Positions 28,235 to 36,303 of a stretch of 42,544 bases of DNA are shown piece after piece. The translations under genes were made by a program, and so were the position numbers. The stretch is taken from the IMG/VR virus record IMGVR_UViG_3300042402_002483, positions 1 to 42,544 of that record; one strand, written 5' to 3'. The DNA is from a virus. The notes under the pieces are model-generated. The model was not told where the DNA came from and searched no databases. It saw only the letters and a program-made list of their open reading frames with translations. The stretch's first letter is position 1. Each line of letters opens with the position of its first letter.

Positions 28235-31200
28235 TTAGATGCGGTAAAGGTAGTCGTTTGGCTTACACGGGCCTGGGTCGCATTCAAGCGCCAAACAGCC
28301 CTCGGGACAATCGAAATAGAAGAACTGCTCAAGAGGCGCAACGCAGCGGTTCGGGCGCCCTGTGAGAAATGCGTTGCCGAACTGGCCTCCGTTATTGCGT
28401 ACCAACCCTTGTCCGCTGAGCCTTCGGACGCTGTTGCATCCAATCTGGATGTTATCGACGTACCGGAAGAAGTTTCCGATCGAGGAGGTGAACGCTACGT
28501 CTGGCCCAGGACTCGCGCAGGTAAACGTCGTGGTGGTCGGTGTTCCGGTCACGATCACCTGGTCGTTGAACGAAGCGTTGCTGAGCCCCTCAACGGTTAC
28601 GTGGTATCCAAGGAGTATCTGGTGCGCCTTGTTCGTCGTGTACGTGGCGACTCCGGCGGTGCGCTGGAATCCGATGGGTTTGATTTCCCACGGGAAGTTG
28701 ATCGGGCTGTTGATGCCGAGGAATCCGCCGGAAGATGTAGTGACCACACCTGGATTGGAAACCGTAAACTGATTCGAAGCTGGAACGGAAAGGACCGTGA
28801 ACACCCCGTTGAACGTGCCGTCTGACACGCCAATCGTCGAAATTTCCATTCCCACCTGAAGCTCGTGAGCTGATGTGGTGGTGAATGTTGAGATACCGCT
28901 ACCATCTCTTGACGCGCCCGCCGGAACCGCAAGCGGAGGATTGATCGGTATCTGGTAGTCCGTCGGGTAGTACCAGGTGGACTTGTTGACATCATGGTTG
29001 TTGACCAGGAAAACGGCGTCCAAGGGGGTGTACGCGGTCTGGTAGAACCACGATCCCGGTCCTGTCAGGAGAACATCGTTGTTCTCGATCAACATATCCT
29101 TATGCCCTGAGATCAAGGTTGAGTAAGCCTCTGGGTTAGTAATAGTTGGAACCCCTGAAATCAACGTAAACCAATCCTGCACAACCAAGGCAATAAAAGC
29201 TGATATGTTCAGCGCCGAGTTGTGATGGATGTGGGTTCCCTTGTGTTGGTAGGAATCGACGTAGAAGCAGGTGCCACGGAACCCGTCGAAATTGTTGTAG
29301 CTGATATCCGCGCCGTTGGCTTCACGAACGGTGATAGCAGTAACCGGACTCTGCTGATTAACGGGGTCGGGTCCACCCTGAACCCGGTTGTATTTGAACT
29401 CGCATCCTGTAGCAAAAATGCGCTGGCTTCGGAGCATGGTTACCTGGCCGTCGAGGTAGAGGCCGGGGAGTATGTCTGGACCAGGTGCGGCAACAGTAAA
29501 CTTAAACGCGTCCGGAATGCTTACCACTGTCGAATTTACGTAAAGTGTGACGTTAGCTACTACTGCTGGAAATACGTTTGGTAACGCCTGAACAACAGTA
29601 AAATTCAAATCGTCTATAATAGATGCAACCGTCCAAGTTCCATTAAATGAAGCATCAGTAACAATACCTTGAATTTTAACCGTTGCGCCAACATTGGCGA
29701 AATGCCTTCCATAAGTCGTATACGTAGCTATACCAGCATTGCGCTGAGCAAATTGAACCGCAGTCATCGTCACCAGCACCACATCACCCACCCTCAACGT
29801 GTGCTTCATCACGCAGGTGTAGGTCGCAACACCACCAACACGAGAAACCACATTGATCGGGTTAATAAGACTTGAAAACCCTCCAACCACACACTGAGTG
29901 TTCGACTCTGCGCTACCGGGGTACAGGGTGCTTTGAATCGAGTTGCGTCCTTGGTAGCTGAAATCGTTGTTTAGAACCCTTGCTCCCTGAGTGTTGTCAG
30001 AAACATTCATCGGAAGAAACGACTTCACGATAAACGTCTCGGCATCTGCAATTCCAACTCCGAAATCGTAGAACTGGTTGTTCTGAATGAGCGCGTTCTC
30101 GCCGACGTGGTTGATTCCAGCGACGGTGTAAGAGGAGTTTACGCCAGCTGTTGATTGAGCCGTCAGTAGGACATCTGGGTATTGTGTCGGAGAGTAGACG
30201 CGTCCGTTTTGAGCGGGAAGCGTAATGGTTGGATTTGGTGCAGTATCAAGAAAGTAAACTTCGTTGGCTGAAACAAACCCTGCAACCGTAAAAGTTCCAT
30301 TGAATGTTGCATCCGTAATCCCCGTGACAATGATTGAATCACCAACTGTAAACCCAAAATTCCAAGCTGGATGTTTTGTTAGTGTTATGTAGCTGAAAGT
30401 AATGTAATTTACCCTAAGTGCGCCAATAATTACAGCCCTGAGATCGCGTTGAAACGACATCGAGGTAATGTTTTCAACCTGACCAAATCCAACAAACGAA
30501 GAATCGTTTCCTGGTCCAACTGTGATTATGTTACTTATGTACTGCCCTAATACACTGACGTTAGTGTATGGAGCCGGAACAACCGGCGGCATGTATGCCG
30601 GTGTTGCTTTTGTTTCAATGAAATGTGGATACGCCGTATTGTAAGTGTTTACACCGTTTGTCCGTTGAACCGAAGTAATCTTAGTGTCTGCGACCGAGTT
30701 GTTGGCGTAGTTTCCATCGAAAGTAATTCCATCAATTATCGTGTTCTTGCAGTTAATACTGTCTAGCGGCGCACCTGCATAAGCTCCAGGTGCCCCTACT
30801 ACCCCAAACCCTGGGTAATTTCCAAGAGTCTTCAGCATCTGGATGTTGGCGCCGTAAGTGTCCCCTCTTTTGGTTGAAGTGTGGTCGGCAAACTTCAGGA
30901 TCGTCTTTCCGATGCCCTGGCCTGTGAATTCTACGTTGTTGATTACGCCTGTGAATGGTGGATATCCCATCACAAGTGACGAGGTGTAGCCGCCGCCAAT
31001 TAGGTTGATCCAGCCGTCTTCGGTTACCAGGGGTGCATCAGCTCCAGGAACCGCTGCTGTAAATTGCGTCGGAGTAGGTATGCTGAGAACCGCGAATCCA
31101 AACTGTAACGGCCCGGTGCCATTGAAGCTAGCGTCCGTAAACCCGTACAAGGTGATCTTCTCGCCGACAACGAGCCCGTGCGGTGTGGACGTGTTGAACG

Positions 31201-31381
31201 TCGCAACGCCTGCGGTGCGGACACGGTCGATGATCTTCGCCCCAGGACTCGATCCAAGCAGGAATGTCCCTACTGGAAAGTCGCAGCGCAGCGCAGCGAA
31301 TAGGCATTCATTGATCGCCCACGCGCTGTTTCTCAGTCCACAGGGATCGGCGCCGTAATCGACTGGGTTTGAAGAAGGCAT
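28235..31381 (-). CDS. Tailspike with parallel beta-helix and repeated FNGT modules
   Basis: Start set at ATG 31381 (MPSSNPVDYGAD), two bases after the previous gene's stop; an upstream in-frame start at 31453 would overlap that gene. The 1,048-residue protein has the DYGADP start and N-x-D/N-rich turns of pectin-lyase-like beta-helix tailspikes. At least five copies of a module run through it: RxAGVATYTT...H-L-VG..V.I.G..DASFNGTFTV..... FTV..PGPD. These look like inserted immunoglobulin-like beta domains between helix rungs. It probably binds or degrades surface glycans. No catalytic residues could be assigned. Confidence 0.75.
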   Translation of the reverse strand: MPSSNPVDYGADPCGLRNSAWAINECLFAALRCDFPVGTFLLGSSPGAKIIDRVRTAGVATFNTSTPHGLVVGEKITLYGFTDASFNGTGPLQFGFAVLSIPTPTQFTAAVPGADAPLVTEDGWINLIGGGYTSSLVMGYPPFTGVINNVEFTGQGIGKTILKFADHTSTKRGDTYGANIQMLKTLGNYPGFGVVGAPGAYAGAPLDSINCKNTIIDGITFDGNYANNSVADTKITSVQRTNGVNTYNTAYPHFIETKATPAYMPPVVPAPYTNVSVLGQYISNIITVGPGNDSSFVGFGQVENITSMSFQRDLRAVIIGALRVNYITFSYITLTKHPAWNFGFTVGDSIIVTGITDATFNGTFTVAGFVSANEVYFLDTAPNPTITLPAQNGRVYSPTQYPDVLLTAQSTAGVNSSYTVAGINHVGENALIQNNQFYDFGVGIADAETFIVKSFLPMNVSDNTQGARVLNNDFSYQGRNSIQSTLYPGSAESNTQCVVGGFSSLINPINVVSRVGGVATYTCVMKHTLRVGDVVLVTMTAVQFAQRNAGIATYTTYGRHFANVGATVKIQGIVTDASFNGTWTVASIIDDLNFTVVQALPNVFPAVVANVTLYVNSTVVSIPDAFKFTVAAPGPDILPGLYLDGQVTMLRSQRIFATGCEFKYNRVQGGPDPVNQQSPVTAITVREANGADISYNNFDGFRGTCFYVDSYQHKGTHIHHNSALNISAFIALVVQDWFTLISGVPTITNPEAYSTLISGHKDMLIENNDVLLTGPGSWFYQTAYTPLDAVFLVNNHDVNKSTWYYPTDYQIPINPPLAVPAGASRDGSGISTFTTTSAHELQVGMEISTIGVSDGTFNGVFTVLSVPASNQFTVSNPGVVTTSSGGFLGINSPINFPWEIKPIGFQRTAGVATYTTNKAHQILLGYHVTVEGLSNASFNDQVIVTGTPTTTTFTCASPGPDVAFTSSIGNFFRYVDNIQIGCNSVRRLSGQGLVRNNGGQFGNAFLTGRPNRCVAPLEQFFYFDCPEGCLALECDPGPCKPNDYLYRI

Positions 31382-31382
31382 A

Positions 31383-33422
31383 CTATTCGGAGAGTAACGG
31401 GCAGGCGACGCGGCTGAGATCGCCGTAAATATCCTCTTGAAGGCGTTGAGCAACCATCGCCACGCGCTTGAGCCGGAAGCGGCCAGTGTTCACGTACCGC
31501 AGCTGGAACTCATAGCCATCACGAGTAAATCCCCCGGTCTGCACGTCACACTTGTCCGGAGGCTGCGGGAGGGCAATGCGCGATCTGGCTGGCGGCTGGT
31601 AGTATTTGACCTCTTGGCAGTTAATCACCGCAGGAGGGCATGAAATCTCGCCTGGCTCGCAGTTGCGGTACTTGGCGCAGTCTTTAATCTCAGCCCATGG
31701 TTGCCAGCACTCGCCCTCGTTAGCCTTGAAGTAGACCTTAGCTTCGATATTGCCCATTACCTGGTCGTACCACTGCTCGGCGCTAACAAGGCGCTTCTTG
31801 TTTGTAGGTTCACCAAACGTCAGTGAGCGGGTCTCAATGGTCCAGTCGATCGGTACATCATCGAACCCATCGAAATCAAACTGGCCGTTCTTCGTGACTT
31901 CAAAAAGACCGATGTCCCCTTGATTCAGTCCAAACATAAAGCAGCGTTCTTGCTTCTGGATTCGGATCGTCAGCATCTGGAACACATCGACTCCAGTCCA
32001 GACTCCCTCCCATGCCGGCGGGAGTTTTCTGCCTATGCCCGAGACCAGATCAAAGTCCAGCACTACGACCCCTCGGTGTACGATACCTCGGTTGTTGACC
32101 TTCTGAGGCTGAATGGTCATCAGCATCCGATTGTCAAAGTTCACGGAGCTAGCAGCCGTCAGGTAAAAATCCGTGTCGTAAGCCAACGCACGGGTCACTT
32201 GTCGGCTGATCGGAGTATTTCCAAGCTCAGTAAAGTCGCGCCTGGCGTAGATCAACGAGCGAATACCGTCCTGAGCACGGAAGAAAAGATCACCGTTTAC
32301 CGGCACGATGGATTCGTGGTTGAACGATCCGAAGTTCAGGAGTGCAAATCGCTGGATAGGATAACTGAGATCCTTCCAAACATCCCGGTCCACAGGCGCG
32401 TTAAACGCGTAAGTGGCGGTCGGGGTGAACACCAGCAGGTCGCCGTCGCCAAGGGACGTGTCCAGGTTGGCCGCGAATGCCAGCCCTGTAATCGGACCGT
32501 TTGAGACCGCAAAGGCGCCGCCTTCATTGATGAACGTGTTTTCCGTGAATCGAATCACGCTGTCTCGACCAAAAGCAGGATCGCCGTAGACTAGGTCTCC
32601 GCCGTAGTATTCCGATCCATTAGCAACCCAGAGCCGGCCTTTTCCGTAAGCCATCGGGCCTCCAACGGGAACTTCATTGCTTGCAGCTCGTCTAAACGAA
32701 GTTCCGTCGTAGAGATATGGCGCATTCTGCTCGTCTTGAATGATCAACCAGTTCTCTGCCTGCTGAAAGTAAACGTGATCCGCATTCGGATTATTTGCCG
32801 CTAGCAAATATCCGGTGAAATTCGGTCCCAAAAGAGGTCCAGCATCAACTCCTGGGCTGTAGGTCGTGAAAGTTGTTGGGCTGGGAATCGTCTGGACAAT
32901 GAAGTCTCCGAAAAATCCTGCGGAAAAACTTGCTGCAACAGGCTCCGGAAGTCGCACCACCATTCCTGGAAATAATCCATGCGGCGCTCCGCAGACGTAA
33001 GTCGCAACATTTGACACGCGGCCACGTGTGCTTACGGAAAATGTGCTGGTTTGCGGAGTTTGATCTGTGACTAGGAAATTATTTCCTATGTCGATCTGGA
33101 AGACTTTGCCTCCGATTGAAGCGTAAATGTAAGGGTCTCCGTTGTCGTTGGTGTAAGATCCGCACCCTTGAAAAAACCCCTCTTTAAACGCCGATTGCAC
33201 CGCAGCGTTGTAGTAACCTCCGTTGTAGAGAACGGCGGGATCGTTAAACGTCAGCAGCTTGGTCCAAATCCCCGGCCGCGCTTTCGGGAATCCTCCGCGC
33301 ACCGTCGTGTTCACCGCCCATGCTAGCTGGTTGGGTTGGATGAGTGAGGGCGAAAAACCGCTATCCACCCCACCTTCAGCGGTGAGGAGGCCATCTACTA
33401 TGCGATTTTTTTCTGCGACCAT
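31383..33422 (-). CDS. Tail nozzle/tubular-B-like protein, 679 residues
   Basis: The preferred start is ATG 33422 (MVAEKNRIVDGLLTAEGGVDSGFSPSLI), which shares bases with the divergent terminase start; a TTG at 33464 would overlap terminase further. The N-terminal AWAVNTTVRGGFPKARPGI and the following beta propeller-like parts (ADHVYFQQAENWLIIQDEQNAPYLYDGTSFRRA) are typical of podovirus nozzle proteins. One copy of the tailspike-type module (VSNVATYVCGAPHGLFPGMVV) is inserted near residue 145. Late Cys-rich loops (DCAKYRNCEPGEISCPP) are unusual. The N-terminal position at the head of the minus block suits a tail protein. Confidence 0.68.
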   Translation of the reverse strand: MVAEKNRIVDGLLTAEGGVDSGFSPSLIQPNQLAWAVNTTVRGGFPKARPGIWTKLLTFNDPAVLYNGGYYNAAVQSAFKEGFFQGCGSYTNDNGDPYIYASIGGKVFQIDIGNNFLVTDQTPQTSTFSVSTRGRVSNVATYVCGAPHGLFPGMVVRLPEPVAASFSAGFFGDFIVQTIPSPTTFTTYSPGVDAGPLLGPNFTGYLLAANNPNADHVYFQQAENWLIIQDEQNAPYLYDGTSFRRAASNEVPVGGPMAYGKGRLWVANGSEYYGGDLVYGDPAFGRDSVIRFTENTFINEGGAFAVSNGPITGLAFAANLDTSLGDGDLLVFTPTATYAFNAPVDRDVWKDLSYPIQRFALLNFGSFNHESIVPVNGDLFFRAQDGIRSLIYARRDFTELGNTPISRQVTRALAYDTDFYLTAASSVNFDNRMLMTIQPQKVNNRGIVHRGVVVLDFDLVSGIGRKLPPAWEGVWTGVDVFQMLTIRIQKQERCFMFGLNQGDIGLFEVTKNGQFDFDGFDDVPIDWTIETRSLTFGEPTNKKRLVSAEQWYDQVMGNIEAKVYFKANEGECWQPWAEIKDCAKYRNCEPGEISCPPAVINCQEVKYYQPPARSRIALPQPPDKCDVQTGGFTRDGYEFQLRYVNTGRFRLKRVAMVAQRLQEDIYGDLSRVACPLLSE

Positions 33423-33423
33423 G
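33420..33423. promoter_or_regulatory. Overlapping divergent start codons (CATG)
   Basis: CATG reads as ATG on the plus strand for terminase (33421) and as ATG on the minus strand for the nozzle-like protein (33422). There is no intergenic DNA between the two major operons if both starts are right. The nearest strong GAGGAGG-type sequence (33383-33391) lies about 30 bases before the plus start. Promoters would have to lie inside coding DNA. Confidence 0.5.
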
Positions 33424-35238
33424 ACGCTTGAACCTATTGAAAGGCCGCAGCAGCATTCCCGCAAGATGAATGAAAGCCCAGATTACCTGTCTATACCGTG
33501 GCGTACAAAAGACCGCTTTCTCATCGAAGCCGAAATGGTTCGTCGCGGCGGTTACATAATGTCCGGTGGCGTCAAGTACGGATGCGGGAAATATCATCAC
33601 TTCAAAGCGGCCATGACGGCGCTTTGGCCTCACTTCGATTGGCACATCTGGTCTGACCTGCTAATCAAGACTTTCGCGGAAAATCAAGAGGTTGGAATCA
33701 TGGGCCCAGGATCATCTGGCAAGACCTACACCTCTGCAGCATTCGGGCTCTGCACGTTTTACATCTACCCTACCGGCACCTCGATCATCATGTCGTCAAC
33801 GACGCGTGAGGGTCTCCAGCTGCGAATCTGGGGCTCGATCAAGGAGTTGCACAACAAGGCCAAGGCCCGCCGGGAATGGCTTCCTGGGCGCGTTATCGAG
33901 AGCCGGTTTATCCTGACCAGTTCTGACCAAGACGCCGAGGCGCAGGATTTCCGCGATGGAATCATCGGTGTAGCGTGCAAGGTTGGTGGTACGTTCGTTG
34001 GCCTCTCGAACTACGTCGGACTCAAGAACGACCGAGTGATGCTGATTGCAGACGAGGCGTCTCTTATGAGCCGAGGGTTCCTCGATTCAGTCGCCAACCT
34101 TCGCAAGAATCCTGAGTTCAAGCTGATCGCGATGGGGAATCCCAAGGATCGCAACGACGCGCTTGGGGTTGTCTGTGAGCCGCACTCTACGATGGGCGGC
34201 TGGGAAGGCATTGAATACCTTGAGCAGACACGCACCTGGAGAACGCGGGCTCCAGGAGGGGTTGCTGTCCAGCTGTGCGGGTACGACACGCCGAACGCAA
34301 AGTTTCCGAAAGGCACTAATCCGTACCGAGGCATCATCACGCCAGAGCAGATTCAGGCGGACTTGGATTACTACGGCCGAGACTCGTTGCAGTTCTCGAT
34401 GATGAACCTCGGGCTGCTGCCCCGAGACGGCGGTACGCGGCGCGTGGTAACTATGTCGCTGTGCGAGCAGAACCAGGCGTTCGATGAAATTATTTGGCAG
34501 GGCGCCGACAAGATCACACGAATCATTGGGATCGACGCGGCGTACTCAGGCATCGGTGGTGACCGATGCGTTATGATCGACCTTCAGTACGGCCCGGACA
34601 GCACCGGGCGAATCGTGCTAGCATTCGCTGAGGCCCCGATCGTAATCCCTGTTACGGCCGTCAAAGCGCAGCAGGCGGAGGAGCAGATTGCCGAGTACGT
34701 GCTTCTGTACTGCAAGCAACGCAACATCCCGCCTAATCAAGTGGGATTCGATTCCACTGGACGCGGCACGCTAATGTCTGCGTTCGCCCGCCTGTGGTCG
34801 CCTGAGGTTGTGCCAATCGAGTTTGGTGGTCGCCCGACGGATCGCCCTGTTCGGAAAGGTGATCCAAAGACCGAGCGTGAAGCCTACGGCAAGATGGTCA
34901 CAGCCCTCTGGTATTCGTCGCGCCTGCTGATCGAATCCAAGCAGCTGAGGAAACTTCCCCGGGAAGTCGCTGAGGAAGGGTCGATGCGCGAATGGGGAAT
35001 CTCCCGCACTGGTTTGATCGACGTGGAGCCCAAGCACAAAACTAAGGAACGCATGGGCAGATCCCCTGATTTATGGGACTCTTTCGTGGTCGCACTCGAA
35101 ATGGCTCGCAGAACGGGATTTGAGATTGCAGGCGGGCAGGGGGTTGGTATTGTCAAGCGACAGACACCAAAGTGGCTGACACGTCTGTCAGATAAGCGTC
35201 GCACGATGGATACTGAGCATTCGCTAACCTATTCCTAA
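33421..35238 (+). CDS. terL: Terminase large subunit
   Basis: A 605-residue packaging motor. Seen: Walker A GPGSSGKT (about 95-102), Walker B VMLIADEAS (about 206-214), a coupling-type GNPKD, and the RNase H-like nuclease: IIGIDAAYSGIGGDR (Asp near 370), VGFDSTGRG, and DLWDSFVVALEMA near the end. All acidic nuclease residues appear intact. ATG 33421 is used; ATG 33466 (MNESPDYL) is an alternative that would leave a 590-residue protein and free the divergent start. The small subunit was not identified. The gene heads the head-assembly operon and is followed after four bases by SSB. Confidence 0.9.
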   Translation: MTLEPIERPQQHSRKMNESPDYLSIPWRTKDRFLIEAEMVRRGGYIMSGGVKYGCGKYHHFKAAMTALWPHFDWHIWSDLLIKTFAENQEVGIMGPGSSGKTYTSAAFGLCTFYIYPTGTSIIMSSTTREGLQLRIWGSIKELHNKAKARREWLPGRVIESRFILTSSDQDAEAQDFRDGIIGVACKVGGTFVGLSNYVGLKNDRVMLIADEASLMSRGFLDSVANLRKNPEFKLIAMGNPKDRNDALGVVCEPHSTMGGWEGIEYLEQTRTWRTRAPGGVAVQLCGYDTPNAKFPKGTNPYRGIITPEQIQADLDYYGRDSLQFSMMNLGLLPRDGGTRRVVTMSLCEQNQAFDEIIWQGADKITRIIGIDAAYSGIGGDRCVMIDLQYGPDSTGRIVLAFAEAPIVIPVTAVKAQQAEEQIAEYVLLYCKQRNIPPNQVGFDSTGRGTLMSAFARLWSPEVVPIEFGGRPTDRPVRKGDPKTEREAYGKMVTALWYSSRLLIESKQLRKLPREVAEEGSMREWGISRTGLIDVEPKHKTKERMGRSPDLWDSFVVALEMARRTGFEIAGGQGVGIVKRQTPKWLTRLSDKRRTMDTEHSLTYS

Positions 35239-35242
35239 CCTT

Positions 35243-35662
35243 ATGGCATCATTCAACAAAGTCATCCTGATCGGCAACCTCACCCGAGACGTAGAACTCA
35301 AGTACCTTCCGAAAGGGACTGCCGTTTGCAACCTGAGCTTGGCGGTCAATCGCCGCTGGAAGACCGAGGCTGGTGAGGAAAAGGAAGACGTGTACTTTGC
35401 TGAGTGCAAGGCGTTCGGGAAGCAGGCTGAAACGCTCGCTCAATACGTCAGGAAAGGGAATCCGCTGATGATTGAAGGGCGCTTGACCCGGGAAGAGTGG
35501 GACGACAAGAAGACCGGAGACAAGCGGTCCACCACGCGGATTATGATCGAAACCTTCCAGTTTCTTAAGGAACGCAGCGAAGGTGCCGCTCCCGCGCCGC
35601 GTCAGGAGTCCGCCCCTACCGCGCCAAAGCCTGATCTCGACGCCGATGATCTGCCGTTTTAA
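35243..35662 (+). CDS. ssb: Single-stranded DNA-binding protein
   Basis: A 139-residue protein with the SSB OB fold from the start: FNKVILIGNLTRDVELKY, VCNLSLAVNRRW, YFAECKAFGKQAETLAQYVRKGNPLMIEGRL. A Pro/Ala linker precedes the acidic tail DADDLPF, the bacterial-type tip that recruits replication and repair proteins. It should protect single strands for the RecT-like protein and the replication proteins. It is encoded between terminase and portal genes rather than with replication, an unusual place. The near-canonical tip suggests descent from a bacterial SSB. Confidence 0.95.
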   Translation: MASFNKVILIGNLTRDVELKYLPKGTAVCNLSLAVNRRWKTEAGEEKEDVYFAECKAFGKQAETLAQYVRKGNPLMIEGRLTREEWDDKKTGDKRSTTRIMIETFQFLKERSEGAAPAPRQESAPTAPKPDLDADDLPF

Positions 35663-35674
35663 AAATCAGGCAGC

Positions 35675-35953
35675 ATGAATTACAACACGTTTCCAAACGG
35701 TGGATGGCAGTTCTACGAACCCGCAACCAAGTGGACCGCGCCAAACCCGATGAATTACGATTTTCATTCGATGGCGCGATTGATCCAGCAGCACAGGATT
35801 GCCAACCACCTTCCATCGTCATTTGAACAAGCGGTGAGTGATCTGGAAGCCTACACAAAAGCTCGTTTTCCCCAGCAAACAACAACTCAATCCACTCAAA
35901 CCAATGCTCAACCAAGGGTATCAGGCTGTCGCTCGTGCGGTGGAAAGGGTTAA
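35675..35953 (+). CDS. Small protein with C-terminal Cys-Gly motif, 92 residues
   Basis: A front rich in aromatic residues (NYNTFPNGGWQFYEPATKWTAPNPMNYDF), then a helix (RLIQQHRIANHLPSSFEQAVSDLEAYTKARF). The tail ends CRSCGGKG, a possible half of a zinc site. Related phage proteins with a LEAYT-x-AR phrase occur next to terminase or portal genes, without a known role. It overlaps the next gene by about 50 bases (start of that gene at 35904). Confidence 0.6.
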   Translation: MNYNTFPNGGWQFYEPATKWTAPNPMNYDFHSMARLIQQHRIANHLPSSFEQAVSDLEAYTKARFPQQTTTQSTQTNAQPRVSGCRSCGGKG

Positions 35954-36296
35954 AAATACGGCGCAAGGGGTAAGGATTCTTGCGGAATGGCTGGGCGATG
36001 GCGGTATTCCCGTTGATCGCTCAGTAGCGCAGCATCGTCTTGATACGTGTCTGCACTGCCTGCACAACAAACCCACCAAGCCAGATGCAATCGAGAAGAC
36101 TGTCGCTGAGGTCATCATTGAGCAGGAGCAGCTGCGCCACGACATGGCTATGATCCTTCAAGGTGAGTCTAATGCTGGCACCTGCGAAGTCTGCGGCTGC
36201 TACCTGAAGCTCAAGGTCTGGGTGCCATTGAGTTACCTAGGCGATCGTGAAATGCCTGATAAATGCTGGATTTCGCAGGAACGGAAAGCAATCTGA
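35904..36296 (+). CDS. Zinc-binding protein of the head operon, 130 residues
   Basis: Start chosen at ATG 35904 (MLNQGYQAVARAVERVKN); a longer frame to 35838 would lie on top of the previous gene. Cysteine pairs are CLHCLH (about 51-56) and CEVCGCYLKLKVWVPL with a later CW. This pattern of two to three knuckles, C-x-x-C ... C-x-V-C-x-C-x-L-K-L-K, is common in small phage proteins near the portal. A metal-binding structural or DNA-binding role is likely but unproven. Confidence 0.62.
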   Translation: MLNQGYQAVARAVERVKNTAQGVRILAEWLGDGGIPVDRSVAQHRLDTCLHCLHNKPTKPDAIEKTVAEVIIEQEQLRHDMAMILQGESNAGTCEVCGCYLKLKVWVPLSYLGDREMPDKCWISQERKAI

Positions 36297-36303
36297 GATC
36301 AAT

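Noticed and set aside
28106-28825. Plus-strand 239-residue frame opposite fibre and tailspike
   Set aside because: The translation is Arg-rich and patternless; the minus-strand genes here have clear fibre and beta-helix features.
31920-32504. Plus-strand 194-residue frame opposite the nozzle-like gene
   Set aside because: No domain, no start context, and the opposite frame is coherent.
33464-33466. Longer starts for the nozzle-like protein (TTG 33464) and for terminase (33259)
   Set aside because: The first would need a TTG with no ribosome binding site and deep overlap with terminase; the second would run through the opposite-strand gene. ATG 33422 and ATG 33421 fit better, though 33466 remains possible for terminase.
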